From Phoronis australis (taxonomy: Eukaryota > Phoronida > Phoronidae), in contig NMRA01000360.1 of assembly GCA_002633005.1 (NCBI GenBank), positions 194,758 through 258,757 of the forward strand: a stretch of 64,000 bases of DNA, in the 5' to 3' direction. Under the pieces are notes generated by a model. It searched no databases. It was not told the origin of the DNA and saw nothing but the letters and a program-made list of their open reading frames with translations. A program made the translations under genes and the position numbers. This document shows, in pieces, positions 1 through 15,100 of this stretch. Each line of letters opens with the position of its first letter. Within the stretch, counting starts at the first letter, position 1.

Positions 1-42
1 AATTTCTTGGAAACTTATTTGTGTCAAACTTTCGTTCCCCAG

Positions 43-131
43 GAGCGGCGGTGTTTCCTCCACATTTGGCAGTAACGTGGTCAACCTGGAACACTGGCGC
101 TGTGCAAGTACCCTGCGCGGCCACTCGGGAG
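43..131 (+). CDS. HIRA: HIRA exon at window edge (WD40 strand)
   Basis: This is the first HIRA exon in the window. It follows a cttcgttccccag-type acceptor and ends before gtatgt. It enters in phase 1 and encodes a stretch ending EHWRCASTLRGHSG, the counterpart of human EQWRCVSILRNHSG. Upstream exons carrying the first two or so WD40 blades must lie before position 1. Confidence 0.93.
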
Positions 132-3100
132 GTATGTATATATCTGTGTGCTTGGACACACCGTTGTAATGTTGTCTTGTTCCTCTTACCGTCAAGTTCC
201 AATTTCGACACAAGCTTTTTTGTATGCAAGGCGTATTGATACTGCTAGCTCAGAATTTTAACACGGTGGCTCAGTTCTTGAGCATATTGGCTTAAAATGT
301 GAGCATGATGATTCGCAAGTTGAGCAAGATGAAACTCCTTGTGAGACCTCATACTCTTGTTACTTGGTATACGCAACTCCGTGTTTTCTGAATCCGTTGT
401 CTAAAGACGCTCATTTTCCGTTTCCGAAAAACCGAGAAATACATCAAGTTAGTAAGCATCTAGTTTTGTTTTTTTCCATTTTGTTAAGTAGCAAATTCCA
501 GTTTACTGTAATTTCAAGGTTTTCTTTTTTTATAATTACCATTTTATTTCTAAATACAACAATGAGGTATATGCAAATGAAACACAGACACATATGCGCA
601 CACACACTCACGCACATATCTAAATAATACAAAAGCAGTTTTACGGAGTTGTATTTTTCTTACTTTACAATAATTATTCAAGAAACATTGAAATTTTGAA
701 TATCTAGGAATAATTCGGTCTCTAGAGCATTTATGAATGAAATACTGACAAATAGTTAATATAGTACTGACATCTTCAAAATTACATCCAAATTATGCTG
801 TCAAAGTAACTTTTTTATTTAAGATTAAATCTTGTTGTGCAGTTACGTAAATTAAAAGTTTCTGAATTTCACACCACAAAAAAGTTTTCACAGAACCACA
901 TTCCATAAACATATGGTTAAAAGTTTCAACAGTTCCACAAGATGCATACTTGTCATCAGTTACTAAATTCATCTTTTTCAAACTAGGTTTTGTAAACACT
1001 TTTCTATGAATATAGAAATATTTAAAGGTTTTGACATAAGGAGGTAACAAAAGTTTGTGTGGAAGTACATATTATAAATTTGTTTAATTCCTTGTCTAGA
1101 ATAAATATCAGTTAAGCTGTATTCTATATCAGGAGGCGAAATAATTTCAAGGTGATGAATAACATAAATCGGAACAGCGTCATATTCAGAAAGGATGAAT
1201 AACTACTTGAACATGCCCACTGCAAAACGATTGTCAATCATCTTGTGACAAGAATCCTGGTTTTTGATGGATTCTTAATTTTTAGTGATTAAAAACCAAA
1301 ATGTTAGAGTTATGGAATCCTCTATTGAAATACGTGAATTCTGTTCGAAAGCGCTGATTGCATTGAGGAAGTCAGATTCCGCGAATTCTGTCCGTAATCC
1401 ATTACCATGATAAATCCGGCTTTCTAACTGCCAAGTTTCTCTCCAGATGTCCTTGACCTTGCCTGGTCACCACATGATGCCTGGCTAGCGTCTTGCAGTA
1501 TCGACAACTCAGTAGTCATATGGAACGCGCACAAGTTTCCTGAGCAGGTGGCTGTGCTCACCGGTCACACTAGCCTGGTGAAGGGTGTGGCCTGGGACCC
1601 CGTGGGCAAGTACCTCGCCTCGCAGGTAAGTCATGTTGGTGGTACTGAAAGGCTTGTAATCAGCAGGTTTTGTAGTGTTGCTTGGATGTTCTCAAAATTT
1701 GTTTTGTGTCACTGCGTATCTCCTGTTATTTTGCATCCGTAGAAGTCCTGGAAATGTCATTTGAAAACTATACAAATCTTAGAAATTGCTATGTAGCTTG
1801 TATGGTATGAACTCCCTCGTCTGCATTATAATGTAAAGGTGGTGTGGGTCTTAATCAACAAGCATGTGCTTTCTGCCACATATCTACAAAAGTAAATATT
1901 TTCTGAAGTAGAAAGCCTCAGAATTTGGTTCTTTGACCTTTTGACCTTGAACTAATCTTCCATTAATTGGGACACTTAGACATGCCTTTTTAGTAAAATC
2001 TAACAAGAAAGAAAGTTACATTCGTGGAAAAACAAGGTCATCAACAGTATGACCTAACCTTGTTAACTTTCATGGTGAAATCTCAGAAACGCTCTATACA
2101 ATTTTCTAAGTTATTATTTCATTTTTGTATTAAACAACTTTTTTGTAACGTTTTTTCATAAAAGTCAGAGAAGTCCCAATTTTTTATAGCCCCTCATGCA
2201 AACTTGGAATTTTTTAATTTCTAACAGCATTTTGTTGAACAGTGCATAAAGCATTGCATATGAAAGTTAAGTAAGAATCCAATTTCCAAGATATGTTGTT
2301 CCGAAATTTTTGAGTTTGCGCCCGTTTCATGCTTTTCAATGTGCGTTTTAATGTTTTAATGTGGAGCAGCGGTGACACTTGTTGTCAAAATATAAATCAC
2401 ACAACATCTGTGCATTTTTCTTGTGTTGGTAACTGCAGTTCTGATGATTCATTGTACAGAATATAAATGCTAGTTAAGAAGATATGATAAACTTTATAAC
2501 AGCAATTTGACTTGAGATCTCCGAAAACAGTGCACTCATTATTCAACCAAAGTCTAATATTTGTTTGGTAAGCTACTTGGCTGTTTTTGTAAAAGTTTTG
2601 GTCCAAGCTCTGTTTTTAGTAAATCTCCCTACAGGGGAGCTGTTTTTGTATAAACATAGTGATGTTAAATCCTTGGTCTACTCATTTTTTGTAAAACCTC
2701 ACGTTGTTTGGGGGATTACTGGTAGTGGGGGGTGGGGCCTGTAGGGGTAACGCACCGCTTCAATCGTGGACATCCTGGACATTTTGGACACCCTATTTTT
2801 GAAATCCTGGATGAAGCCCTGGGTGTGACTGTGTACATACTGTGGTTATTGATAATATTCCAGTCGGATGACAAGAGTCTCAGGATTTGGAGGACTCTTG
2901 ACTGGCAGCAAGATGCTTGTATCACTGAACCCTTTGAAGAGGTATTTGTTTTCTTTTCTTCTATTGTATTCAGTCTGCCAGATAATGTAAAATCTTGTTT
3001 TAATTAATTTTGATCAATATTCATTTAAATTGTTTTACTGAAAATTTTCTCCTAGTCTGTAGTTATTGAATGGTGTTGAAAATTATGGATTCAGTTGAGG

Positions 3101-6100
3101 CTTTGAAAGCTCCGTCTTTTTGACAAGTTCTCTGCCAAAATAAGAAAAGTTTTCCAGAATAATTATTTTGAATTTTTGAAGGTGCAAGAAACTTAGCAAT
3201 CTGACAACAGTTTGAAGAGAACCGTATAACTGATACACCGATTGGTTTTTGGAAAACAACTCAATTCTCCATAACACCTAATGTGTTTCAGTGCGGCGGA
3301 ACGACTCATGTGCTGCGACTGAACTGGTCACCGGACGGCCATTATCTGGTGTCTGCACACGCCATGAACAACTCTGGACCCACGGCGCAGATTATCACAC
3401 GGCAGGGCTGGCGAACAGACATGGACTTTGTGGGTCACAGGAAGGCCATCACTTGCGTGGTAAGGACTTTGATCACAGAGCATGTGGTGAATGGGGGAGG
3501 GCTGTGTGGTGAATGGGGGAGTGTCTATGTGGGGATTGGGGGAGGAGCTATGTGGTGAATGGGGGAGGGGCTATGTGGTGAATTGGAGAGGAGCTATGTG
3601 GTCAATTGGTGAGGAGCTATGTGGTCAATTGGTGAGGAGCTATGTCGTGAATGAGGGAGGAGCTATGTGGTTAGTGAGGGAGGAACTACATAGTGAATTG
3701 GGTTGGATCTATGCGTTGAATGGGGGACTATGGGGGAGGTGCTACGTGGTGAATGGGGGAGGAGCTATATCATTAATGAACACTGCCTATTAGTGTTATT
3801 TTTTCGTTTCAACACGTTTTCTGCTAGATACCTTGTTCTTAATCTCGTAAAGTATCTCTTTGAGCATTATGTATTTGACCCACTTTGGTGTATGGCGTTA
3901 CCCAGGCATATCGTGTTACGTAGTTCCCGTTCACTGTTATTTACTTATTGGGTACGTTGTGCTGGACTACTGTCATCGACCAATTAGGTTTGGCAATTGT
4001 CCCAACTATTTAAATGTCTTTTCTGTGTAACAGTGTGCTATCCTATAGAATTTTGTTAGCGGTACAAAACTACAGGTTAGGGTTTCAGAGACATATGCTG
4101 TAACTGTTAAACAAATAACAAATAAATAAAATTGAGAAATTAAAGAGTTTGAATTATAGAAGTACAATACTCAGTACTCTTTGAAATATATAAAAAATTA
4201 TTGCACATTCTACCAGACGTGTGCAGGCCGCGTGTGTTGGCCCATTGCACTGAACACCTTAAACCACTTATGTGTTCGATTGATATATAATTAAAAACCG
4301 AGCTGAGGAGCTAGAAACCTGACTCAAGGGTTTAGCAGTGTGGCCCAGTGGGAGTAGAACCCACAACGTCGAGTAAAGAAAGCGAGCACCTATCACATTA
4401 GACCACACTGCTTCCTCAATTCTCTTTGAAGGTACATTTGATGATTGCTTGCAAAACTAGAGCTGTGCTGCGTTATAGTGGACTAGAACGTAACATGCCA
4501 AAATAATCGGAGGAAGTAGTTTGGAATTTCCCATCACGATGACTGAGCATAGGTAAAATTCCGTCGTAAGGTTCACATGCAAACGAAATTCACTCGATAT
4601 TCGACACCATGATATCCCTGCCAACTGAGCAGAAGAGAAATATCTTAGGATTGTACCCTCACGCTATCCTCGCTAACTGAACATACGGAACAATAGCAAC
4701 TCAAGAGTTAATGCCCACGCTGTCCCTGCTATATGAACATACAGAACAATAGTAACTCGAGATTTAATGCCCACTCTGTCCCTGCCATACTAACATACAG
4801 AACAATAGCAACTCAAGATTTAATGCCCACACTGTTCCTGCTATATGAACATACAGAACAATAGCAACTCGAGATTTAATGCCCACGCTATCCCCGCCAA
4901 CTAATCACACGAAAAACTAACTCGACATTCGAAACCTCGCTGTCCAAGACAGGAATTGGGGTGGTGATAAGACAGATTCAGTCATGTACTTGTTCTCTCC
5001 AAGTTCATTGAAAGCCTGGATTATGTTTTTGCAAAATGTTAAAATAGTCACTGAATGAGAATTGGGCTTAGTTTCCAATTCATAATGAGATATAGTAGGT
5101 AGGAGCTTGCTATGATGTATTATAAAGAAATTAAATGAATGCTACATTACGTTTGGTTCTTATCTAATACTTAGCACTTGGCCTTTTGTGAATTTTGCAA
5201 GACTTGTGTTCTGACTTGATAGCATAATTAGACATAGTATCAATAACAGTTTAGGTGTCTACAGTTGATAATTCATCTCATTGATGCATTTGAATACATA
5301 AATATGGGTGTTGAAGTCATTGAGTTGTCGCACGAGATTGGCACAGTCAGATACATGTTTGCCCTGCTGTAAATGTAGTGGAAGTCTACAGTGTCGGTTT
5401 TTTTATAAGTGTATTTGTAGAAACAGAAATTAACAATGGAATACAGTAGCAAAGAAAACAAACAAAAACACATTCACTCTCACATTCACACATTCCAGCT
5501 CTGCTTGAATTTATACTGAATGTATAAGGGTTTCAAAAAATCCCAGCAAGTTGGGGGTGATTCTCTAGGTTTCATACTTTTCCATGTCTTGACAGTGTCA
5601 AATATAATTGGGTGAAATCTCTGAAGTACAGGAATGCATGAAGTAAATACACTAGTATATATGAAGTACTGAGCCAAAGTTAATATGTGATTAATTTCAT
5701 AGCAATGATCTTCAAAGTATGCAAATAGCAGGACACGCTTTTCAGCCTACTGGTTAGCTCCAACAACATGTTATATGTTGTTATTGTGCTTTGTGCTGGT
5801 GTGGTTTGATAGCATAACTATCAACTGTTCTTTGAACGCTTCTGCTTGATGGTGCATAACTTTAAACAGAATTTTATTTTGCAAATTTGTTCCGTTTGGG
5901 TTCTCCATTTCACCCAATTGACCTATTGCCATGATTTTGAGTGACTGCTTAAGAACGCAGCATTCTTGACACGCCTTCGTTTCCAAGCCGCCATTTTACC
6001 CAGCAAACAACATGATGTCGTGTAAAATTTATTGTTTGTCAACTTCTCGCAATTGGGCGGAGCTTGCAATAGGTCAATTTGAACCCTGCAAGTGGTTTCC

Positions 6101-9100
6101 TGTATCTGTAATCTCATTAAATTCTTGTAAACAATGTTGCAGGTGATATTGACTTTGAAATTCTCATGTTTCTATTTCCAGAGATTTAATCCAAGAATTT
6201 TTTCTAAGGAAGTGAAGAAAGGCTCTGGCAAAGTATGTTGTTCTCCTGTTTCGCATTTCTTTTTTCTGTCTGCAAATCTGTTGTTCGGTTTTAGTTTGAT
6301 CGAAATCCTGAACCTTAGTATTGCGAACTTTGTTCATGGAGTTGCGTAAATTCTGGTGTGCTGAAGTTGCTTAAGTATAGAGAAGCACGGTACTTGTTAA
6401 CTGTCCAAGAGAAATTAGGGGAAATAGGCCAAATTAGCTCTAACAATGTGTGCTAATTTGGCCTAATTGTTCAAAAGAAATTGCCATAATTACCTGGGAT
6501 TTCCTGGTGTAATTTGCTTAATAATTTCTCATTGTAGGCTAAAAATGCTTTGCTACGCACTCAGTCTTCATAATGATTTTGCTTACTAAGTTAAATGATG
6601 TTTGCAGTCATGAGTGCATTCATTGCAAACGGCTTTGATTTTTAAGTCATGAGCATAGATGAAGTGAAGTTGCATTGCCTGATCTTGCAATATATTGAAA
6701 CTGGCGACAAACCTGTCTTCCATCACAAAAAACAAATTTTGATTCTCAGACAATTTGCCATCATGAAATTGGTCTTAAAATGTTCTCTGTCAAATTGGTC
6801 TTAAAATGTTCTCTGTCAAGTTGGTCTTAAAATGTTCTCTGTCAAGTTGGTCTTAAAATGTTCTCTGTCAAATTTGGAGATGATGTCAGGGGCTCGAGAG
6901 AACTAGCAGTTTTGTGTTATTGGTTGAGATCAGAGTCTGCAAGTTGGCCCATCTGGCGGTGTCATTTTGTGTTATTGGTTGAGATCAGAGTGTGCAAGTT
7001 GTCCCATCTGGCCGTGTCATTTTGTGTTATTGGTTGAGATCAGAGTGTGCAAGTTGGCCTGTCTGGCGGTGTAATGTTGTGTTATTGGTTGAGATCAGAG
7101 TNTGTGTTATTGGTTGAGATCAGAGTCTGCAAGTTGGCCTGTCTGGCGGTTTAATGTTGTGTTATTGGTTGAGATCAGAGTCTGCAAGATGGCCCGTATG
7201 GCGGTGTCATTTTGCACACCATGCACGGTCTCAAGGAATAACAAAATGCAAGTTCTTTACAAGCCCAGACATCCCATCTCAACTCAGTAAGGAACAAGCT
7301 GAGACCAGTTTGGTAGTGGCAAGTCGACTAAATCAAAAGTTCACTTCTTGGACGCGAGTTTGTAGTTGCATTTAAAGCCTAACTTCAACAGAATTTTGTT
7401 ATTTTAGATGTATCTGGCTAACCAGATAGTCCTAGCTAAGTCATAGTAAAATAAGAAAACGTGAGTTCAATGGCGCAAATGTAAGGCCGTCAAATGATAA
7501 GTGAAGCTGCCTTTTCGTGCCATGTTGTGTCACCGGGGGATCCCAGCATAAACAACAAAAGGCTGATAAAAGTTGTATTGAAGAGGGGTCTGTATTGAAC
7601 ACAATTGCGTGCGGATGTTATTCGCAGCTGTTTGAATTTTTAAGGTGATTCTCGCGGTTTCTTGGTTCTGAAGCTTTTAACCATGTCTGACATTGAAGTT
7701 AAAACTTCTCTTTGGATATTTACACCGTAATTCTTTTTATGCATCCATATATTTATATATGGTCGCATGTTGCCGTCATCTCTGTCCAGGTGTCCGGCGT
7801 CTGCAGCTGTATCTCCTAAACCCCTCACAGGATCTTGATGAGATTTGGCAGATGCGTTCCTATCAAGCTGACCACGGATGACGACAAATTTCGGACCTAT
7901 CCGACAACCGGTGTGCCCCCTAGTGGCAATTTAAGTTTTTTACGCTTAGCTCTGTATCTTCGGAGGTCCTCAATGTATTTTCACAAAATTTGGAGTATAA
8001 GCATCTATTAGTGGGATGACACTATCCGCTCGTTTCCGGATGGATTCGCCACCAAGTGGCCATTTTTCTGTTTTCCGAGTCTGATTTTTGCCGTCCGCCC
8101 CTCTATTAACCAAACTGCTCTAAGGATGATTGTGAAAATTGGCATGTATGTTCTTACTATGAAAAGGATGGCTGACGATGATTTTCCGATGACTTCGACT
8201 TCTGTGGTGCCTCCTAGTGGAATTTTTGCATTTTTTGCGCCCATGGCTGTATCTCCTATACCATTTGCAGGAACTTTACTAAATTTAGTTAGTGTATTTA
8301 TATGATGTTGACAACGAACGACTATGACTTTCGCAGGAATCAGACTAGCGGTGTGCCCCCTAGCGGCAATTTTAGTTTTTACGTTTACCTAGTATGAATC
8401 TTCAAAGGTCCTCAACGTATTTTCATAAAATATGGGATATTGGCATCTATTACTGAGATGACGCTATCTTACCATTTTTTAATGGATTCGAGGTATTTTG
8501 TGCCACCTAGTGGCCATTTTTACTGTTTTCGAGTCTGTTTTTTGACGTGCAACCCTCTATCAACCAAACTATTCTAAGGATGATTTTGAAAATTGGCATA
8601 TATGTTCTCAGTGTGAAGAGGACTTTGACGATGATGACTTCAACTACTGTGGCACCTCCTAGTGGTGGTTTTGTTTTGTTTTGCGCCCATAGCTGTATCT
8701 CCTAAACCCACTATAGGATCTTTATTAAATTTAGTTAGTGTCTTTATATGAAGCTAACAATAGACGACTTGCAGGCAGCCGCTGTTCCTCCTAGAGGCAA
8801 TTTTTTTTCTGTCTTCCTTTCTTTCTCTGAAGTTCTGTGTTAGATTTTTATGAAATTTAGTAAATAGCTTTCTATTGAAGAAATGATGGCATGTTCTGTC
8901 TTCAGATAGAGTGGGTGTTTTGCACCATCTAGTGGTCATTTTTATGTTACAAATATACAATTCTTGAAGTGCACTGTTTGCGGTGCATTCGTGGGCGCAT
9001 TTCAGTGCTCCGCATTGCTCTTGCTGAAGCTGCTATACTGGTCTCGCCTCGTTCCTTTCTCAAATTGGAAGTCATTTCTGGGCTTCAGAAAAACTGACAT

Positions 9101-12100
9101 TTTGTTTCTTGAGAGCGGGACAAAAGTAATCGGCCATAATATCATTTTTCCGTCGTGACAACTGATTCTGTTAACAGCAGAAATATGTTGTAAGAACTAT
9201 TGGGACAAATTGTAATTACAAAATGGCGTAGCCACCTTTAAACTTTCCTGGTAATTCTCCTACATTCTCAGTCATCAGGGGAGACTACTCTGACCATGAG
9301 TTTGACTTTGGCTCAGTTGCCGTGAGGGAGGAATTCCTGATGTTTTTTTTTTGATACTTTTGGTTTGTACTGTCCTCGGGACCAGGATCGGCAAGTTCAC
9401 TTATCGAAGCAGGTCATTTTAAGCACTGAGCGTAGTCTCAGGAAAAGCTTTAAATGTGCGACAAGATGGATGTTACACTTTCATTGTCAGAGTCATTCTC
9501 TTTTTTCAGAAACAGCAATTTTCATGTTGTGCAATCGGCAGTAGAGATCGGTCGTTGTCTATTTGGGTAAGTTGGTATGGTCTTGTAATATAATTACCGT
9601 ATTGCCATGACTTATGGTCCATCGGCCTGTATTCAAATTGACACCTTATTTCATGACCCATATAGGCACACACGTTTTGTCTACCGCTGTGCTTCTTTAT
9701 GGCGATTTTCAACGTTTGCCTCTGTATATTTGGAGTTCCTTGGCATACTTTCAAGAAATTTGGTAAATAGTTTTTTATTACCTTTTGCTGCGTTTTTTGG
9801 CCCATGGAACTATATCCAAATCGATGCCTTTTTCATGACCTTTTTATCCAAGTGATTCGCATATTGGTGCATGCGCCTAAGATTTGCCCATAAATGCACT
9901 TTTGCACCAATGCCCAAGGGCTTAATGGTGTGACAATACTGTAATGTGTACTTCATCTCAATGAACTCTTCAGAAGCTTGTTCAGTAACATAACTGGCAT
10001 CACAACACAGTCAGCTCAATATGCCATTTTGTGTTTTGACTGGTATTGGTCTGCACAAGGACCGCTGCACTGTCCTGATGAGATAGGGACGAAGAGGTTG
10101 TCAACATTTTTTGCTGTGACATGTTTAAATAGTTATTCATTAGAAGGGCACTCGAGTTTCTTTTTCAGACGTCAGAAGCACGCAGGAACTTTTGCAAGCT
10201 ATAGACACTGTGAATTCATCTCAAAGTTTGTTAAACAGTTTGTACCATGCTAAAAGACCCCAGGGGATCATCGTCTAGTCTTGAACTTTGTTTGTCCAAC
10301 TAGTTGACTGCACTCAAGCGACCCCTGGTGGTAGTCCATGACTTGTTCACCAACTCAGTGATGGATTCCTCTTGGTCCAAGACTGGTCTAGAGCTTATCT
10401 GTTGTTCATGGGATGGTACAGTTGCTTACTTGGGACTGTCAGAGGAAGAGATCGGCCGACCACTCACTGTTGATGAAATGGTGAGGCTATTCTGTTGATG
10501 ATTCCTAGTTTCCTAAATCCTATGTTGATAGTTTACAAGCAGTAGCAGTACATTAGAGTATCAAGTGACCTTGTCATTCATTCCCTGATAATTTGCTTGT
10601 GACATTTCTTGAAGGGATGCGTTCCCTAAGTCATCATGTGATGTACATTCATTATTCATCTATAAAAATAAAAGGCTTTGTGCAAGACAAACTACAACTT
10701 GAAAGTTCCGGGGTGGTTCATTCCTAAATTACAGTGCACTGTCTGAACATGAAAACCACAGTGAGTAAATGAGAACGCCCAAAGATGATAGAACTATGAA
10801 TGATATTGCTGAGTAGAAAAGCATTACTCGCTGAGCGATAAGAATGTCTCCAATTTTGATTTTCGGTTGGTGTGCTTTTTGTTGCCTTTGGTTGCGGCAC
10901 GAAATCGGATGTTACACATACAGCTAGCTGCTAATTTTGGTCGTTATCAGATGTGTTGTCTCTACTGCCAAACTGCTTTCTTAAAGTGTATTGTACGTCG
11001 TTGTTTTCAGAATAAATTTCACCAAAAGCTGTATGGCAAGTCTATGGCACAGATGAACGGCGCTGGGCCACAGATCATTGAGTCGACTGCCATGTTAAAA
11101 CTTCAGCAACAGCAGGCTTTACAAAAGGAGCGAGAAGACGAGGCAAAGAGAGCGGCAGCCAACAACACCATGACACCAGTGAAATCGACAACGACGACAC
11201 CGTCGAAGGGCGTATCTTTTGGGGTATGTGTTAATATCATGTAGACTACGGCACCTGCCCTGTTTCGGACAAATTTGACCTACGATGCACCCCCCACTGG
11301 CATTTTTATTGTCCATTTACCTGTCCTCTAAACTGTTAGAAGACTCATGATGAAGGGTGGTAGGTGTGTATACTTTAAGAACATTGTTGTCTCACACCCC
11401 TTAGGTGATTTCTACATCCAGTGAGAACGTTCAAACTAATGATCATTGCTGGTATCTGTGCTGTATGCGATTCACAGGGTGGGTGCATATCAGCTCCCTG
11501 TGTGGCTCTTGTTAGTGCGACGATTTCCTATCCTTCTCAACAAGTGAAAAAGGATTCAAGTAGAAAACCTCTCAATAGCATCACCGTGTCTTTTTCATGG
11601 CTCTGCATCTCTTTCATAGTCTCCAGATACACCCAGTAAACAGATTGAGACCAGAACGAAGGATGGCCGACGTAGGATACAGCCTATATTCCTGGCCCCA
11701 CCACCAGATCTGAGGTTAGCAATAGTTTCCATTATCTATAAGTCTGAAGCAATTTTCCTCTTTTCACAATTCTACGTGCTTGTAAATATGAATAATTGTC
11801 ACAGACTCTGATTCTACTTATGCATAGTGTAGGCATCCTACAGAGACATGTGATCACATCACGTGACCTAGTAATTGACCTATCGTCAGGATTTTGAGAT
11901 CGCAACATTCTTGATACACCTTCGTCTGCATATTCAAGCTGCCAGTTTACCCGACAAACAGCATGTTGTCGGTGACTTTTCACAAGGGTCGGAGCTTGCG
12001 TTAGGTCAATTAAAAGTCAAGTAATGCTGCCCCTAGTGGGTGGGGTCGGGGCACCAATCTTTTCGGACTCGTAATTACTCGTAATGGGGTTTGTGTGTCT

Positions 12101-15100
12101 ATTGGCAGTGATGGACCTGCCCCGTTTGTGGTGGGCACAAACTTCACCTCAACAACAGACCGGAGCTCGATTGTTGTAGAGAAGAAGGACGGTCTTACAG
12201 AGGACCCAGAAGCCAACACAGCCTTGGCTCCAGCAGAAGAGGCTTCTATACAGGTGTGTCATGGATGCTCTTCTGTGATAACAGATAGCATGCTTCACCA
12301 GGTGTATGAAAATTCTTCAATTTGTGAAAAATGTTTGCTAAAATTGCCAGCTTTTAATGTTTATGTGCCCACGTATACAAATGGAACTGGTCAGTTCTAT
12401 GGTTCATGAGTTGAATATTGGGCATGCTTGAATTATCTTAAAATGCACTTGAATGCATTTTGTGTTTCCTGTTAGCAGCCTGCTAAACGATTCATTCTTC
12501 CATTCATCTTTTACTTAGCCTATGTCAGCCCTTGAGTCAACCCAGCCGGAAAAACGGAAAGAGCCCAGTGAAGCGCCCCCATCTGATGTGTAAGTAATGG
12601 TCTCAAAATTTTGGCTCCACTTAAATGGGGCTACTTTACACTGCTGTCAGAACTTTTTAAAGCCTGCGTTGAGCGAAGTTTTGTTATTTTAGGTGTGTTG
12701 AGCTAATTAGAAAGTCCTAGCAAAGCCTTAGCAAAATAAGGAAACGCGAGTTTAGTCACTCAAACCTAGGCCCATCAGACGATAGGTGAAGTTGCGTTGT
12801 CGTGCCATAGTGTGTCACCGAGAACCCAGCACAAACAACAAAAGGCTGATAGTAGTTATGTTGAATAGTGGGTCTGAGTAGAACACCCATGGTGTTGTTG
12901 GCAACTGTTTGAATTAAAAGGTGATTCTTGCTGTGGCGGTAGACAAAAGCAAGCCAATAAGCCTATTAACAGTTCATTACATTTGGCAGTTGATGGCTCA
13001 GTGCGGTGCTCTTAACATAGTGTAGGCACCAAGGTTACTTTAATGCCAAGATGTCAGATAGAATTATTCAAGTTACAGAAAGTGAAGTACTTTTAATTTT
13101 TAAGTCAGGTTTTGTTAAGGCTCCAATGTCTTGATTTCTTGAGAGTTTTTGCACTCTTTAATTGTTTCTTAGTCATTGCGGGTTTTGTTTTTTGCCTTGT
13201 AACAAGTTATACTAATTATTGTTTTACATGGTACCTCTGGGCGAGTCAGTTTTGCACAAAGCTTGAGAATGGTGGAATAACCTACAAAAGCATGTCAGGC
13301 CTCTTGTACTGTAATAAATGTTTTGCATTGTCATCATTGTGGTTGTTAGATGTTCCTCTGACAGACTTTATTTATGTATCCATTCATTGTCTATCTGACA
13401 GGGTAGCATCTACCTAAACATCTGTTGATTAACTGTCTGACAGGTTGGCCTTTTTGTACATTTACATTTGTTGTCTGTCTTGGAGGATGGTTGTTATTGA
13501 TATATCTATTTATTGTCTGTCTGACAGTGCAGCCTGTATTTAAATATTTATTTATTGTCTGTCTGACAGTGTGGCCTTGAGTAGCAAAGAGAATGAACAT
13601 CACAAGCACAAGCGAAGGAAGGAAGACAAGGAGGTGAAAGTGAAGAGGAAACTGGATATTGATAAAGTTCGTAAACACCGCAAGAAAGACAAGCCTAAGG
13701 ATGAGGCGATGCTGTCTACGCTTGCTACGCTGGTAACCTTTCGAATATTCACGTCTCTGTAATTAGGAGGCTTTTTGATGAGCTCAAAACACAGCTCATT
13801 GTGATGATATGAAAATGTAGTGGTGTTTAAGTTGCTGAATGTGTTTAAAAACAAGTTTTGTGATGATGATAATCTCATTCAAATCATGAACCAGTCAGAA
13901 GAGCGACTCCGGGCTGTTGAATAAGTACGCTGTACGACGCTGGTTACGTCCTATTGTTACTGTGTATGATTCTCATTTGTTGTTTGTTTGATCTCAGATC
14001 GTCCCAGAGAAGGAGGTACCCCCTACTAAGTTAGTCTATGCTAGCTCTGGTCTTCAGCTTCCCCTAGCTGAACTAGACAGGACGTCTACCATACAGGTAA
14101 TACATCCCTGGGGATGAGCCTGTTATGCCAGTTCATGGTTCCCACGCTGGTCTTGGAAAACCTGGAAAATGACAAAAATGGTGTCCTTGAATGGTTGATG
14201 GAACATGGGTAAACTCGTGGAAGCATTGAAAACGAAAACCCATTTTGAATTGTAACCACATTCATTGGCACGTGAGGCAAGGAAAGCAATGAGGTCTTGT
14301 GTCACACATGTTTGGATAGTTTTCCATATTGCCAGTTGTTGGCCTTAATTACTGCAACTCTCCACTCCTTTTGCACAAAAATAATACGCATTTTTCACAG
14401 GTCAATTTCTTTGCTACAAATAGTGGAAAGTGTACCAAATGTTGTTTTATAGCATCTACGCTGTATGCTGAAAACGAACTAAATTTTCCTTCATGTAGAG
14501 TTATGGTGTGATATCGATTGCTTATCAGAAAGTTGCAACTAACCATTTTGTTCTTTGATAAAGTCTATAGCCAGACTGACATATTCTGATCAATTCCCTA
14601 TGAACTCCAATAAGTCCATGTCTAAAGTCTAATCTCCAGCGGCGCTGTTTACCTGCTGAATTTTGAAGTATAATCTGTGGCGTTCTCGAGCTACATCCCC
14701 GCGCTGTTTTTGAGGTATTCAAGGTACAACCCGTTTTTTCGAGGTACAATCCTAGAGTATTTGTGAGTAGGGCTACACCACTGTTTTCTATTCCAAAAGT
14801 GACGGTCCTAATTTCAATGTCTGTCTGTTTGTCAGTTTGTCTGTCTTTAGTGTGTGCATTTTTGTACTTGAGTGTTTCAAAAATTATTTCTCTTATCCTG
14901 TACATCATTTTGGTGCCTATCTTTCAAGTATGATCTGAAATTAATGTATCTATTCTGTTCTAATATCTCTTAATGATATCCTAGACTAGAAATTGCAGGC
15001 CTGGTTTGTAAACAGTGTTTGTTTGTTTGTTTGTTTGTTTGTTTGTTTGTTTGTTTATATTAGGGCACACCTGAAATTAACGTAACTACTCTCTTCCAGT

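Noticed and set aside
3491-3793. 100-residue + frame after HIRA exon 4
   Set aside because: It is the readout of a G-rich minisatellite with variable unit length.
14525-14908. 127-residue minus frame in a HIRA intron
   Set aside because: Low-complexity start, no recognisable domain, and no splice or promoter context.
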